Assembly (NCBI GenBank): GCA_034008185.1
Contig: CM067082.1
Coordinates: 12,756,984-12,820,983, forward strand
Length of the DNA stretch: 64,000 nucleotides
Direction: 5' to 3'
Origin: Gorsachius magnificus
Taxonomy: Eukaryota > Chordata > Aves > Pelecaniformes > Ardeidae
The notes under the pieces were generated by a model. It saw only the letters and a program-made list of their open reading frames with translations. It was not told the origin of the DNA and ran no database searches. The position numbers and the translations under genes are program-made. Shown here one piece after another: positions 32,095-44,312 of this stretch. Within the stretch, counting starts at the first letter, position 1. Every line of letters begins with the position of its first letter.

Positions 32095-35000
32095 AGAACC
32101 CTTCCATCTGCTGTCTTAGTCACCTAAACACTGTTTTCATTCATGGTCGAGATCAAGTCACGCCACTGGTGTTCTGGTCTTCCTTCCGCTCAGTCTCCTC
32201 TAATTCAACATCACAGGATATGTCCAAAGCAATTGCCAGGAAAAGGTATGCCACTAGTAGTGTGGGGAAGGCAAGTATTCCAGTAGCAAGGCTGCAGCTG
32301 TGGAGGTCTGAACATCCTGATATTTGGACAGAACCTGGTATTATTTGTATGGGAGGCATGAGCGGAACATGAAGCACCAGCAGAAATAGCAAGTATAAAG
32401 TGAAGACGTGACTGGCGGATGAGTCAGACCAGGATTGGTTCTGGAAGAAAGCAAGGAACTGCAGTGTTTGGTTTTTATTTGGTTTTGTACTAGTAGTCTG
32501 AGCCTTAATGAAATAGCAGCAATAGAGGGGAGCAGGTAGGCAGGCGGTAACAGCAGCAGTCCCAGTGGTAAGCAGACATGGCTAAGACAGCAGTAACTGG
32601 TTTGTGACCCTTGAGCCACACATGACTTTCCAGCAGTTCCTATGTTACTCATGTAATGACATGGTGCCTAGGGCCAGGACAACCTTGCTGCCGATCATAG
32701 ACCTTGCCTGTGGGAGGAAGCAAGTCTTCAGCTGCTGAGGTTGGTGTCATGAGATCATCCTGAGGCCAGCTGGGTATCTAAGACAGGTTTGTCTGGCCAG
32801 GAAGGAGTGAGGTCCTTGGTGAACCACTGTTTTCTTCTCCAGCCAAATCCATTGGAATTCACCGTCCTTCATCTCTCTGCAGTGTCTTCATGTGGCTGAT
32901 GGAGACAGTTTCTCAACAGATACCTGAGTAAGGTCAGGAAGTTTGGGTTCCCTGGAACTGGAAGACAGGCTGTGGTGGTGATGGCTGGAGTTCTCTTAAA
33001 GGCAAACTAATCTGTCTGTCAAGCTTGCTTGCTGTCTTCTGATGAATCCTGCAGTCTGGGATGGGACATGCCTGTGAGATGAGGGGCTGTGTTTTAGCAT
33101 TACCATTCCTGAATATCCAACCACTGTATCCATTCTGATAGCTGCTGAGATCATTTGGCTTTCTTCTCCATCTATCTTCTAAGGCTGTGGTTCCCCACTT
33201 GCAGGTAGAACCTGGGCCCTGTTGGATCAGTGTGTGGGTTATGAATGTGCTTTTGTTCAACTAGCAAAGGCTCCCAAGAAGTTTATGCTGGTTTTGGCCA
33301 GCTACAGGAGAACAGACAGCAAGCAATACAGCATATTGCTTACCCCTGCCATATTAATCTACAAAATAAATAAAAGCCTGCCATTTTATGACAGAATGTA
33401 GTGACCTCTTTTTCCTTCTCTTGAAACAGATATGTTTCTTTATAATGTAAAAATTTTTCATCTGAAATATAAGCAGCTACAAAAATAAGGTATGTAAAAA
33501 CGTCAGCAGGAGATTGACCTTTTTTAAGCTTCTAAATAACCATTCTAACTTTAAATCTATTTTTCTGAAAATATAGGTCTAAGTTTAAATGCTGGCTCCA
33601 GGCAAACTGCTTGAATTGTTCAACTATCTAAAAATATACTTAAAAGCTGCATATGAAGAGACAAGAAGCTGATGTAGAAGCAAAGGAAGAGACAGAATGT
33701 CAGGGCCTTCAGGAAGCTGTAGCACAAAGGCTTCACAGATGTTCCTTTTAAAGAATCCCTCATCTCCCTGCTCTTAGTGCAGATATTCATGTGGAAGGAG
33801 CATGCTGAATTCTTCCATGGAAGTTACATAAAGCTAAAAATAAAACTTTTCGACCAGGAGACCTAGAGGCAATGAAGACCAGAAAGATACAAAATATTAG
33901 AATTAGAGAAGGTATTTTGCTTCAGACAATCTTTTTAGTAAGCAACCAGGGGCAAAAACACAGTGCTGTTTGACATAGCCCCTAAACACAGAAGACCTTG
34001 CAAGCTCCTTAGATTTTTTTTTTTCCTGCAAACATGAGATAGCAGACAGTAGCACAAATTTTTTTCTTGAGTGCTGGGCTTGCCAGGTCAGGAACTGAGG
34101 AAGATAAACGCAGAAGATTGCAGCAGTGACCGAAGGGGCAAAGCTGATGAAATGGGCTCTTGAATTTTGTTCTCTGAGGCGAAGAAGATTTTGCAAGGCA
34201 GATCACCTGATTCCTTGCTCCATGCAATCTCTTTTCATTCAGTCACAGGAGGATGGAGATAGTTTATGTTTCTTTATAAATGGCTTTGAAAGATTTCTGA
34301 TCTGCCTTTAATTGGGTGACCATCCTGTCTTTCCCTGCTGTTCTGTGTGAAATGTTGCTTTGTGACATACATTTCCTCTTCCTCTCTGTACAAAAGCAAA
34401 AGATGAAGATCAAGTTATTTCTGAATAATAATGTCTAGACTCTATCACTGGACTCTGTCCAAAAATGTTTAAACAGGTCATAGCTCTAGCTAGTACAAAC
34501 TGGCACAGCTGCATTGGCTTTGTTCTAGTTACTCTGACTAAGGCAGGTGAGGGTGTAGCACATGTTAACCTACGCCTGCCTTGTTTCCTGTGCTCTGACA
34601 AAGACTTTTCTGAGCTTTACTCAGGCTTATTCATTTTGGGGCATACCTAATGATGGGCTTTAAGTACGTGACCCAATGTCTAGACTATTGCTTGCACTTT
34701 ATCTTCTGCTTTCCATGTAGGCATTGGCTTTGTACTTTTTTTAATGCTTTACTCCTGTTCCTACCTGCATGTTGGACTGCGTGCTCATTTGTATGTGCAG
34801 CTTAAGCAATGCACGTAGGGGTGGCTCAGGATTGCAGAGAGATTGCTGCAAGTCCACTGTGTTACTTCTTTGTGCCTCCTCTTCTCTTCCTTCTTCCTCC
34901 TCCTCCCACAATCCTCAACAACCTTTGATTTGGAGACAACAGCATCAACAAGGAGTTATGAATCATCCAATCTGGGAAGAAATAATTCAATTGCTTTTCA

Positions 35001-38000
35001 TAATCACCTGTTCTGTCATCACTAACTACAGGAGAAAAAAAATACTGCCAAGATTTAGCTCTGTGCTCTTGTAAACAATCTGATCTTGCTGTTTGTCTGC
35101 TGTTGAAATGACGAGGTATACACCAGGCTGTAGAGAGATGGGCCCAACCCCTTTGCTCAGAGTTTTACAATGACTCCTCTCGTCTTAATATATGTTCATT
35201 GCTGACATTGTACAGGTCTCGGCATGCAGCACTTCATCACAACCTTGCTAACTCCACTTCAATCGGAGGAAGAAATCCTTTCCGTGTTAGCTTTGGAAAG
35301 ATTTGGGTTCTGTTTGAATGCATTTCATATTAAAACAAAAAAAAATATGGAGAGGGTGAGACAAAGTTGTTGCTGACACAGAGCTGAAAATGAGTGTGTT
35401 ATCTCAAGATACCTAAAGGCATTTTGTTCAGAAAGGCACAAAATGCAGATTTCCTAATCTTGATTGTGTTCCAGGTGATGGCCCTGGCTAAGCAACTGAG
35501 TATATTTTAACTCCGCAAGCTGCTGAAAACACAGGAAATACAGAGGAAAAAGAGCATGGGCCAGCAGTTGCCTTGTTGCACGGGGCATGAAGTTGGAAAG
35601 ACCGACCTGTGGCCTTACTGCCTGGGGACCAGAAGCATAGTGCCGCAGGCTGGCACGTGCATACGGTGGGGGGCTGTAGAAGTGGGCCACGTTGGCCATT
35701 TGGCAGGTGCGTGCTGCTGCTGGTCAGCACAGGCATGAGGTGGAGAAAGAAATTACCAGGTTACCATTGCCTGGGCAGTTTTAGTCATGCAGGTTTGTCT
35801 CTCTTTTTAATGTCTCATTTAGCAAAACAGCTTCTGGGGGGCAAGGCACCCCCAGAAAACATTGCCTCTATATTAATGGATTTACGGTTTTTGCCACTGG
35901 ACTACTTAACTCTTTTAATGGAAGGAGAAATGCTGTTTGGAGAGTCTGTGATCATTTAGGCAGCTTGAGTTAATATTTCTGATCACAGATGAGCCTTGTG
36001 CAGGCAGGGAAATGATGGATCCCTCTTTCTGTGTTTCCTTATAGCCTAAGAGATAATGTGACGGAACTTGAGGGTGGTTTGGTTTTTTTAAACATCTGTA
36101 GATGATAATGCCTGGAAAGAGGAATCCAAGACACGGTCTGCAGTTTAACTGCTGATACTTTTATACCAAAGTATACAAAAAAATTTTGAGTCTACTTTGT
36201 TCTCCATCAACCACTGCCGTTGCCAGACCACCCTCTTCTTTTTAATGCACTAAGCACCAAGCTTTAGAAGGTATTTGCTCACAGGCCATGTGTCTGACTT
36301 GGCTTTCCTCTCTCTGCGCTATCTCAGGAGGCCTTACTCGTCCCTGGTGCCACCACGCAGTGTGGTTAGGAGGCCAGAACCTGCACCTCGCGGTGCGTCA
36401 CCCTGGTTGAACCTCATACCCTTGCTACCGCTGGGCCTGCCCGGTCTTGCTGCTGGCAGCCTGCTCACCCTTCCTTTTTCCCAGTCCTCCCCTACCTCCG
36501 AGCTGCCTCCTCCTCTGATGCTTATGTGCTGCCTGCCTCCGTCCCTGCTTTATAGTCAGGAGGCTGGGACTTGGGTTTCTTCAGGGCTTTCCTGCCTTGC
36601 AAAGGGGATGGGGAAAAAGGATTGTGCGGGACTTCCCAATGACATTGTAGAAGCGGGAAGTGTCCGGACCTTCCCCCGAGGGCAGAAGCGCTCTGCGCCC
36701 TGGCTGTGAGGGGAGGGCAGCTCCTGTGGCTCTGGTTCGGTGGCTGCTGTGTGTTCCTTCGAGCCCACCAGCCTGCGGATGCATAGGAAAAAAGAACAAC
36801 TTTGAGCTGCTCTGGCTGCCCCTGCAGGCAATGATTTTTTGTGACGGTGTGGCTCGCTTCTATCTACAGAACACCCCCTTGTCTTCTGGTATTAAGGGAT
36901 TGGGAGATATTTTGTTCAGCTGGGATAAAAATCAAGTGTTTAAGGGCATCTGTGGCGCAATTTAAGTTGTGGCTCCTGTTATTTTTTTTTCCAGAGTAAC
37001 TTTATTACTTTTTAAAATTTTTTTAAAAATTTTTAGATTTATAGTTAATTTTCTTCCTTTTGTTTTTTAAGAACTACCCTAGTGTTATATTCCACCTAGT
37101 CATGACTTAAGACATCTAATTTAAGGCTTTATTCAGGCTGTTCATGTGCCCTCAAAAGTTAAGTGCACCTTAAAATCAATTGGTGGTTGAAAATGGAGAC
37201 ATCAGGTGGCCTGGGAGCCCAGGCCAGTGCTCCCATTCATACCCAAAGGTATTGATAGGAAATCAAATACACTCAAATCTATGTCTAATGTACCTGGTTT
37301 GGGGGAGAGGAGGAAGATTCTCCCTCTTAGCCTAATGGCAACCTTAGAGGGTACAAGCCCAGAGCTCCCACTTCCTCGTTGAGTGTCCTAACTGTCCCCA
37401 TGTCTACATGGAGAATGCTGGTTTTCAGGTGTTTGCTTTGGCAGGATGCTGGCTTTTCATTTTGTAATACTCTGCAATACATACAGAAAACTTTCTGGGG
37501 GTGTTCCTGACAAACAAATCCATGTGCGAGAATATCCTTAGCAGGTAAAAACATCTGCTGGTGAGGAGACTGGGTGTTAAAAATGTGGTCAGAAATGTCA
37601 GCATTTATGCTGAGGCGATTTCACATAAGCTCATATATGGTCTATACATAGGTCAAGCAATGAGCTTCAAAGTGGTATAATAAACTGTTGGACTATGTTT
37701 GTAGTTGAAGACCAACTGCTGAATTTACTTAGGAAAATACAGCCCTTGCTCATGTGTTTTTAATATTCGTCTATTATCTATGCAGGCATTCCTTCACAGT
37801 ATTTTGTTCATCGTTTAAGATTATGTTTGTAACCAGGAATTAGCAGGAATGCTCTAACTGGTCACAGATTTAAAAGACCGAGGAGGGTACCCGATTTGCA
37901 TGTGTCGTAGGTGTGCTCACAGTGGCTTATGGAAACGTGCTTACCTTGGAAAAGCTCGCTTCAGACAAGGACAGTTGCCACTGGGCAGTCACTACTGCGG

Positions 38001-38308
38001 AGGGCGGATGTGAAGCAGGTCTCACAACTGCTTGGGGCTTTTTTCCTCCTCCCAGGACTGGAAAGAGATCACTCTTTACCTAACTGCAAAGTGATCGTAA
38101 AAGCACTATGCGCTCTGATTCCCTCCCTGCTCTTGCAAGGGTCCTCTCTGGTTGCTCTCCAGTTCTTTTTACCCTTTGTGCAGCACCTGGCACAATGGGA
38201 TGTGGGTCTGTAGTCAAAACTCACGGTCAACATGACACTGTATTTGTACCAAAGATGTATCTTCTCGCCATCCTGCACCAGGAATGGCTTGTTACTGCAC
38301 GGCCAGAC

Positions 38309-38334
38309 TGTGTGTGTGTCGAAGAGAGAGAGAG
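38309..38334 (+). repeat. Short microsatellite, (TG)n then (AG)n
   Basis: tgtgtgtgtg, followed after a few bases by agagagagagag. Short, but the only compound dinucleotide tract seen in this part. Confidence 0.85.
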
Positions 38335-38655
38335 CTGGGTCTGGGAGATAATCATGTTGGGTGTTAGATGAAACTGTCCAAGAACATTACAGAAAAGTCT
38401 GTAAAGTATAGCAAAAAAATGATAGTTGCCTGGTCTGACCTCTATATTCTCAGTGTTTTTATATGTTTTATACAGAATTCTACATGGTAGGTTCAAAGTG
38501 TAATTCTTTTTGCTTCAGTTTCTTAAGCTTCATTTTTCCCTGTACTTTCTCAGCAGAGTCATTGCCTCAGCCCTCTTCCCACACACACAGAAAACGTGGG
38601 TTTATAGGCACTATCCATTGCTGGCTAAAAGCCGGGGTATGAAGGAGTGGTGCTT

Positions 38656-38734
38656 AGTGGGATTTTTGAAAGGTGATTAACACCTAATTGCCATGGAAAT
38701 GAATGGGATTTTAACACTATTGAAAATGTCTCCC
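38656..38734. repeat. Old palindromic repeat, DNA-transposon-like
   Basis: The left end, gggatttttgaaaggtg, pairs imperfectly with the reverse complement of the right end, ggggagacattttcaatagt. The centre reads ttgccatggaaatgaatggg. This follows the pattern 'TTTTGAAA...CCATTGAAATCAATGGG...GAAAAT' of short palindromic amniote repeats abundant in turtles and crocodilians, as I remember them. About 80 bp. The family is not named because I cannot check it. Confidence 0.5.
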
Positions 38735-40717
38735 CAAGTTCTATCTCTCTCAGCAGTGAGGTCAATGCTTCTTAAAACCTGGCCCATCACCTCTGCACGG
38801 TGCCATCAGATTCTTCCACAAGGGTGTTGCCACCCATGTCTCGTCAGAAGAGCGCTGCAGTAGGAGGGAGGCTTTTGCAGTAGCCGCACCATAACATCTG
38901 CACTGCGCTTATTTCCAAGCTCCCGGTTTGGAGGCACCAGTGGGATGAAAGGCACTGAAACCTCTCCCTGGCACTTACTCCCTGATTGTAATGATAAGGT
39001 TTTGGATTGCGAGGGAAGCGGAATGGTTTCTCGGGGGGAAATAGCAGGGTTTAGGATGCCTCCCACCCCTCTGCTCTCTGCAAGTTGGGGACTTCCTACA
39101 ATGGGAGGAGGATGACCACATTCCTGCCAAGATAAGCCATCATGGTAGGCAGCATGTAGAAGTAGGAGGTGCAGGTGGAGGTGCCATTTTGGCTGGTGTC
39201 CTTTAGCAAGCCCCTCCAGGAGACCTCCCACTGCAGCAGGCAAAGGCTGGAAACAACCCATTACCCCTTGCTTGTGTTTCTGCCCCTGCTGGAGCGTGAA
39301 TTCCTTTTGCCCTGACCCAGGATAAACACACCTGTGTTCTCTTCTTGCCTTAGCATTTTATTTTGCCCCAGTGAATAACAGCAAAACAGGAGGGAGAGCT
39401 TTGTAGTTCAGGAAGCTGACAGTTATTAAAAGTAAATTTTAAAAGAAGGCAAGACGGAGGAAGGGGAATTCTGGTGAATCCCTGATATGCATGGAATGTT
39501 TTTTTATATGGGAATAAAGCAGAGTTCAGAGTCTCTTCAATTACATTTTAGGAGTTTTGTTATTTGAAAATAATTGTTTATAGGTGCTTTATTTTTCCTG
39601 AGCCAGGGCAATTTTGATTGATGTAACTGGAACAAACAGGATTGCATAAGTCTGCAGAGGTTTCCTGGTACGCTGGCCAGCTACAGGCTTTGTGCTGATT
39701 TTTATTGTAGCTGTGAAATTCTCACCTGACATCTGTACTAGCGCATCATGCCGTTTGCCGTAATGCTAACATAAGGCATTCCCGCAGAATGATCTCCCGC
39801 ACGTCACTCTGGGAGGCTGGCATGTGGTTGCCCCGAGCTTCTGCTGGCCCATGGACATAGCAACAAGAAAAATAACACCTCTGATTTAGCAAAAAAAAAA
39901 TTCCACAAAGGCCGGGTCAGCTTCAGGATCACTAAAATGGTTCAACTTAGATGAAATTTCTTTTATATCACTCTTGAATTTAATCCTACAGTGTTGTCAT
40001 TTTCATATGGAAGGCAGATGCGAGTGAACGAAAATACAAGCTCAGTGGTGTTTTTTTCTAGGGTTTTTTTTTTAGACTGTTACTTATATTATAACTAAGT
40101 AAAAAAACTACTGTTCTTCTATTGACTGCTTTTGGATGACTGTAGGGCCTCATATCAGAAGAACTCTTTGGAGGACAAAATGCAATATTCTACTGGAGGC
40201 AAGTTTAATACTTGAAATCCTTCTTGGTACCTGAGAGAAAACCTTTGCTCCCAGGTTTAGAGAAACACATGATAAGCTTGTATCCTGAATGTTGGCAGTA
40301 AGAACAGAGAGGGCATCTGTGCTTAAGATGTCCTGTGACTGTGGTGACAATAATTCACTACAAATGATTAAGACCTGCAGAAGATCTGAGGAGGTGGACC
40401 ATTTGTGGAGACAGAAATCTCCTGAGGTTACCCTGGAGTGTTCCCCTCGCAGGTAATATAAAAGCCTTTTGGGACACCAACTTGCACTTACAAGACAGAT
40501 TTACAAGAGCCTAGATGGCTGTTTTTCAGCCTCCGTCTGACACGCTCTTATTTCTGCCTGGGATGGTATTTAATGCTGGTCACACAGTAATGGAGACAGG
40601 AGAGACCACACGGTTATGCAGGACTGCCCTGGTGCAACATTACTTCATACAAATTCCTAGCAAAGTACCGTTCCGTCCTGATGGAGGCATCTAGCCACCA
40701 TGTATGTTGATAGCAAG

Positions 40718-40766
40718 ATGATTTGACCTTTAGAGGTCCCTTCCAACCCAAACTATCCTATGATTT
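40718..40766 (+). mobile_element. CR1 LINE 3' terminal fragment (about 50 bp)
   Basis: gatgatttgacctttagagg, then tcccttccaacccaaactat and cctatgatt. This is the CR1 tail and one 3' repeat unit in the plus orientation. Too short to place in a subfamily. Confidence 0.8.
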
Positions 40767-42530
40767 GCAGGCCATAACGGACAGCAGATCTTTCTCAAGA
40801 ATAGCTGGGCTTTGGGACAGGCAGACGAGTAGCTACAGATTTGGGGTAAACTTTTCAAAATCAGCAAAGACCAGACAGAGGAAAAAGTTCTTAGCTGTAT
40901 AATTACAAAGGGTGCTTTGGTCCTACTGATGTGTTTCACAAAGCCATGTTAGGACAGCTAAGTACTCTAAAAACAATAGCACTGTCCCTGTTCCATTTCT
41001 TATTGGTGAAACTCAAGTTCTTGGCCCAGGTTCTCAGAAGCATTGGGGAATGTTGGATCCTACAGATCCCCGTGATCAGGCAACTTGGCTGCAGCTGTGT
41101 TGGAGACTTGAGCTCAAGGGCTTCCCATCACTTTTGAGAAAGAAGATTGCACTTTTAAGAATTTTACCCGTTCTTTATGGAAACAAAGAACCCTTTCAAA
41201 AGAGAAGCTTCTAATTCCTCAGCATGGGGCCAGCTGTGCCATCGTTCCCTGGGGCAAGGGCTGCTCTCACTGCATCAGGAGCAGCACCAAGGTCTGCTCA
41301 GCAGGACACCGGTGCCAAGGGCTCCTTCTACACCTCACCTGCAGCAACCCCAAATCAAGGTTGGACTTTGGCACTAGAGTGGCCCTGTTGAAGGAGATAC
41401 CTGCCTGAGGTAGCAAGCGATGTTTTTGTTCCTCATTCCTGCCTATTTAGAAAGCAGAAATAGCAGTAGAAAAAGCTTTAAAACAATTCCAAGAAGTTCA
41501 TATTCGCAAACAAGCTGTGCGAACTCTGATTTAAATCCAGGGTGGTTTTTTTTTCACAGAACATATGGCTGTGTACACCAGGAAACTAATAAACATATTG
41601 TCAACAACAGCCATCAGAATAATTCGTCAGGATTTGAAGGGCAGCTTGTAACTTCATCCAGCGACCGGATTCATTCCCTCTCCCTCCTGTGTAAATCTGA
41701 GAGACGAGGGGCTCTGAAACACCAAGTGGGAGCTGTGTCTTTACATTTGGAGTCTTAGGGCTTTTTATTTAATTCTCCCCTATCAGCTTGGTATAAGCCT
41801 GTCACTGGCCTTCAGTACAGAACAAATAGGTGGTGATAGCGTGTGTGGTGCCAGAACCAGACAAATGACTGACATTAGTGGGAGCTTCCAGTGCTCATGA
41901 GGTACTTAGAAATGGATGCCCCAATGCGTATGACCCAATGAACTGATATTTCGTATTTTCTCTGACAGTAAAACCCCCTTAAGTCCATACATTATTTTTA
42001 AGGGGCTGTAGCTCAGTTAAAATTCTTGTGGAAAGTACAGGCAATGACAGGTCTGGTTAATGACTTCATGATCTGAACTCCTGCTGTGTAAGGAACATCT
42101 CACTTTTTTTTCTTCAGTTCCCTTGGGATGTTCTATGACATAGCTGTTCCTTTCTTCTGAGAATAACATTCAGATTTTTTCTATTTTAGAAGGTCCAAAG
42201 CCTCACAATGCTTCCTGAAAAAATATAGAACTGCTTTGTACAGAGTAGAAATAATGTAATCTGATTTTGCCCTTTATTTGGATCCCCATTTATTTGGGTC
42301 CTATAACTGGATTTCCAGTGTCTAAGAAGGGTTGAGTAGCTCCTGCGTCCCACTGTCCTGTTGTGTCTCTGTCCATCCACCCCCCACACCTCTGGAGACA
42401 TGTTTCCATGACAAATGTAGTAGGAACTTGCTTGAGAGAGATATTTCTCTGAAATCAACTAGAAGATTCGGAAGTTATGAGGGTATGAGAGCTTCATGTG
42501 AGAGAGTGGTGGGAGAGCATGTCTAGGGAG
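40767..42530. other. Intergenic, no gene seen
   Basis: No exon, RNA gene or further repeat recognised between two CR1 copies. Confidence 0.55.
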
Positions 42531-44312
42531 AGGTGATGAGCCAGCTGAGAGCTTATGGGTCAGGGTTAAAGGGCTGACCAACATGAATGACTGTGGTGAG
42601 TGTCTGCTACAGATCACCTGACTGAGAAGAAGCAGTGGACAACTGGAAGAAGCCTAGTGTTTGCAGGTCCTGGTTCTTGAACCACCCTGATATCTACTGG
42701 AAGGACAACGCAGCAGGGCACAAGCAATCACGCCTGTTTCTGGGGTGCATTGTTGATAACCCACATCCTGACACGGGTGATGGAGGAGCCAGCAAAACGA
42801 AGTGCTCTGCTCTACCTGACGCTTACCAACAAGGAAGAACTGGTCAGCAGTGTGAAGGTCAGGGGTAGCCTTGGTTGGAGTGATGATGAGATGAGAATGG
42901 GGCAGGGAAACTGGTGACAGGGGACATGGAAAATATCAAAGTACTTAATGCCTTCCTTCCCTTGTTTTTTCACTAGTGAGATTTGCCTACAGGAATCCCA
43001 GATTCCTGAAACAGTGGGAAAGTCTGGAGCAAGGAAGACTTACCCTTGATGAATGAAGAATAATTTAGGAAATATGTAGCCAGACTGGACATATACAAGT
43101 TCATGGGACCTGATGGGATGCACCCATGAGTGCTGAGGGAGCTGGCTGATGTCATTGTGAGTAAATATTGCTCATGTCTTCAACATGGGCAAGAAGGAGA
43201 ATCTGAGGAACTACACAGGCTGGTCAGCCTCCTCACAATCCCTGGGAAAGTGACGGAGCAAATAATCACAAGTAATTGGGAGTAGTCAGCGCGAACTTAC
43301 AAAAGTCAATTCATGCTTGACCAACCCAATAGCTTTCTACAGTGAAATGACTGGCTCATTGGGTGAGGGGAAAAAGTGAATGTGTTTATCTTGACTTTAG
43401 CAAGGCTCTCGACATTATCTTCCGTAACATCCTCAAGAAAAAATGTGGAAGTACAGTTTAGATAAGTGGACAGCGAGGTGGACTGAAAACTGGCTGAAAG
43501 GCTGGGCTTGGAGGGCTGTGCTCAGGAGCTCAAAGTCCAGCTGGAGGCCAGTCACCATTGAGGTACCCCGGGGGGTTGATGCTGGGGCCAGTACTGTTCA
43601 ATCTCTTCATTAGTGACCTGAATAATGGGGTCAAATGTACCCTCAGGATGTTCACAGATGTTAAAATACTGGGAGAAGTGACATGTGAGTCCAGGAACGC
43701 GACCTTGTGGCAAAAGTGGCCAACAGCCTCCTGGGCTGCATAGGGCAAAGTGTTGCCAGCAGGTCAAGGGCGGTGATCCTTCTCCTCTGCTCGGCCCTGC
43801 TGAGACAGATCTGGAGTCCTGTGTCCAGTGCTGGGCTCCCCAGTACAAGAGAGACATGGACATACACAAAAAGGCCACAAAGATGATTAAGGGTCTGGAT
43901 CATCTGTCACACAAGCAGAGGCTGAGAAAGCTGGGATTATTCATTCTGGAGAAGAGAAGACTGCAGGGGACCTTATTAATGTGTATAAATACCTGACTGG
44001 AGGGGCAGGAAGGAATAAAGAAGATGGGCCAGACACTTCTCAGTAGTGGTGCCCAGTGACACCACCAGAGAGGCAATGGGCAGAAATATAGGTAATTCTG
44101 TGTAAACATAAGAAATAACTTTTTTACTATTCAGTGGTCAAACACTGGAGCAGGTTGCCCAGGGAGGTTGTGGAGTCTCCATCCTTGGAGATATTCCAAA
44201 CCCAACTGGATATAGCCCTGAGCAAGCTGTTCTAATTGCCCCTGCCTTCACCAGGGTTTGAACCAGACGGTCCCCAAAAGTGCCTTCCAGGCTCAACTGT
44301 TGGGTGATTCTG
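42531..44312 (+). mobile_element. CR1 LINE, longest copy in the window (endonuclease and RT remains), degenerate
   Basis: This copy reaches furthest 5'. From about 42635 it encodes remains of the apurinic-type endonuclease, including NHPDIYWKDNAAGHKQSRLF. It then skips a few hundred bases of the full-length element and resumes in the linker and RT region. That region includes nucleotide blocks for 'aagtctggagcaaggaagac' and 'catgggacctgatgggatgc', then [18 protein letters not shown]. At the RT catalytic position the expected FADD reads FTDV. The KKATKMIKGLDHLSHKQRLR block (about 43870-43930) and the tail follow, ending in tgggtgattctg near 44312. Frames are shifted repeatedly, so it is dead. 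Confidence 0.93.

Larger units (their letters stand above)
32095..40717. other. Intergenic, no gene seen
   Basis: About 8.6 kb. The stretch 36270-36780 is locally richer in G+C and carries a 144-codon open frame of low-complexity Pro/Leu/Ser composition that I regard as chance. A (TG)5 and an (AG)6 run sit together at 38309-38334. An old palindromic repeat is listed separately at 38656-38734. Nothing else was identified. Confidence 0.55.

Noticed and set aside
36275..36709. 144-codon plus-strand frame
   Set aside because: Low-complexity Pro/Leu/Ser composition, overlapping frames on the other strand, no domain and no splice pattern.
37208..37225. Perfect 8-bp-arm palindrome ggcctgggagcccaggcc (and a shorter one at 6619-6634)
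   Set aside because: Short palindromes of this size occur by chance in 64 kb. No surrounding structure supports a function.
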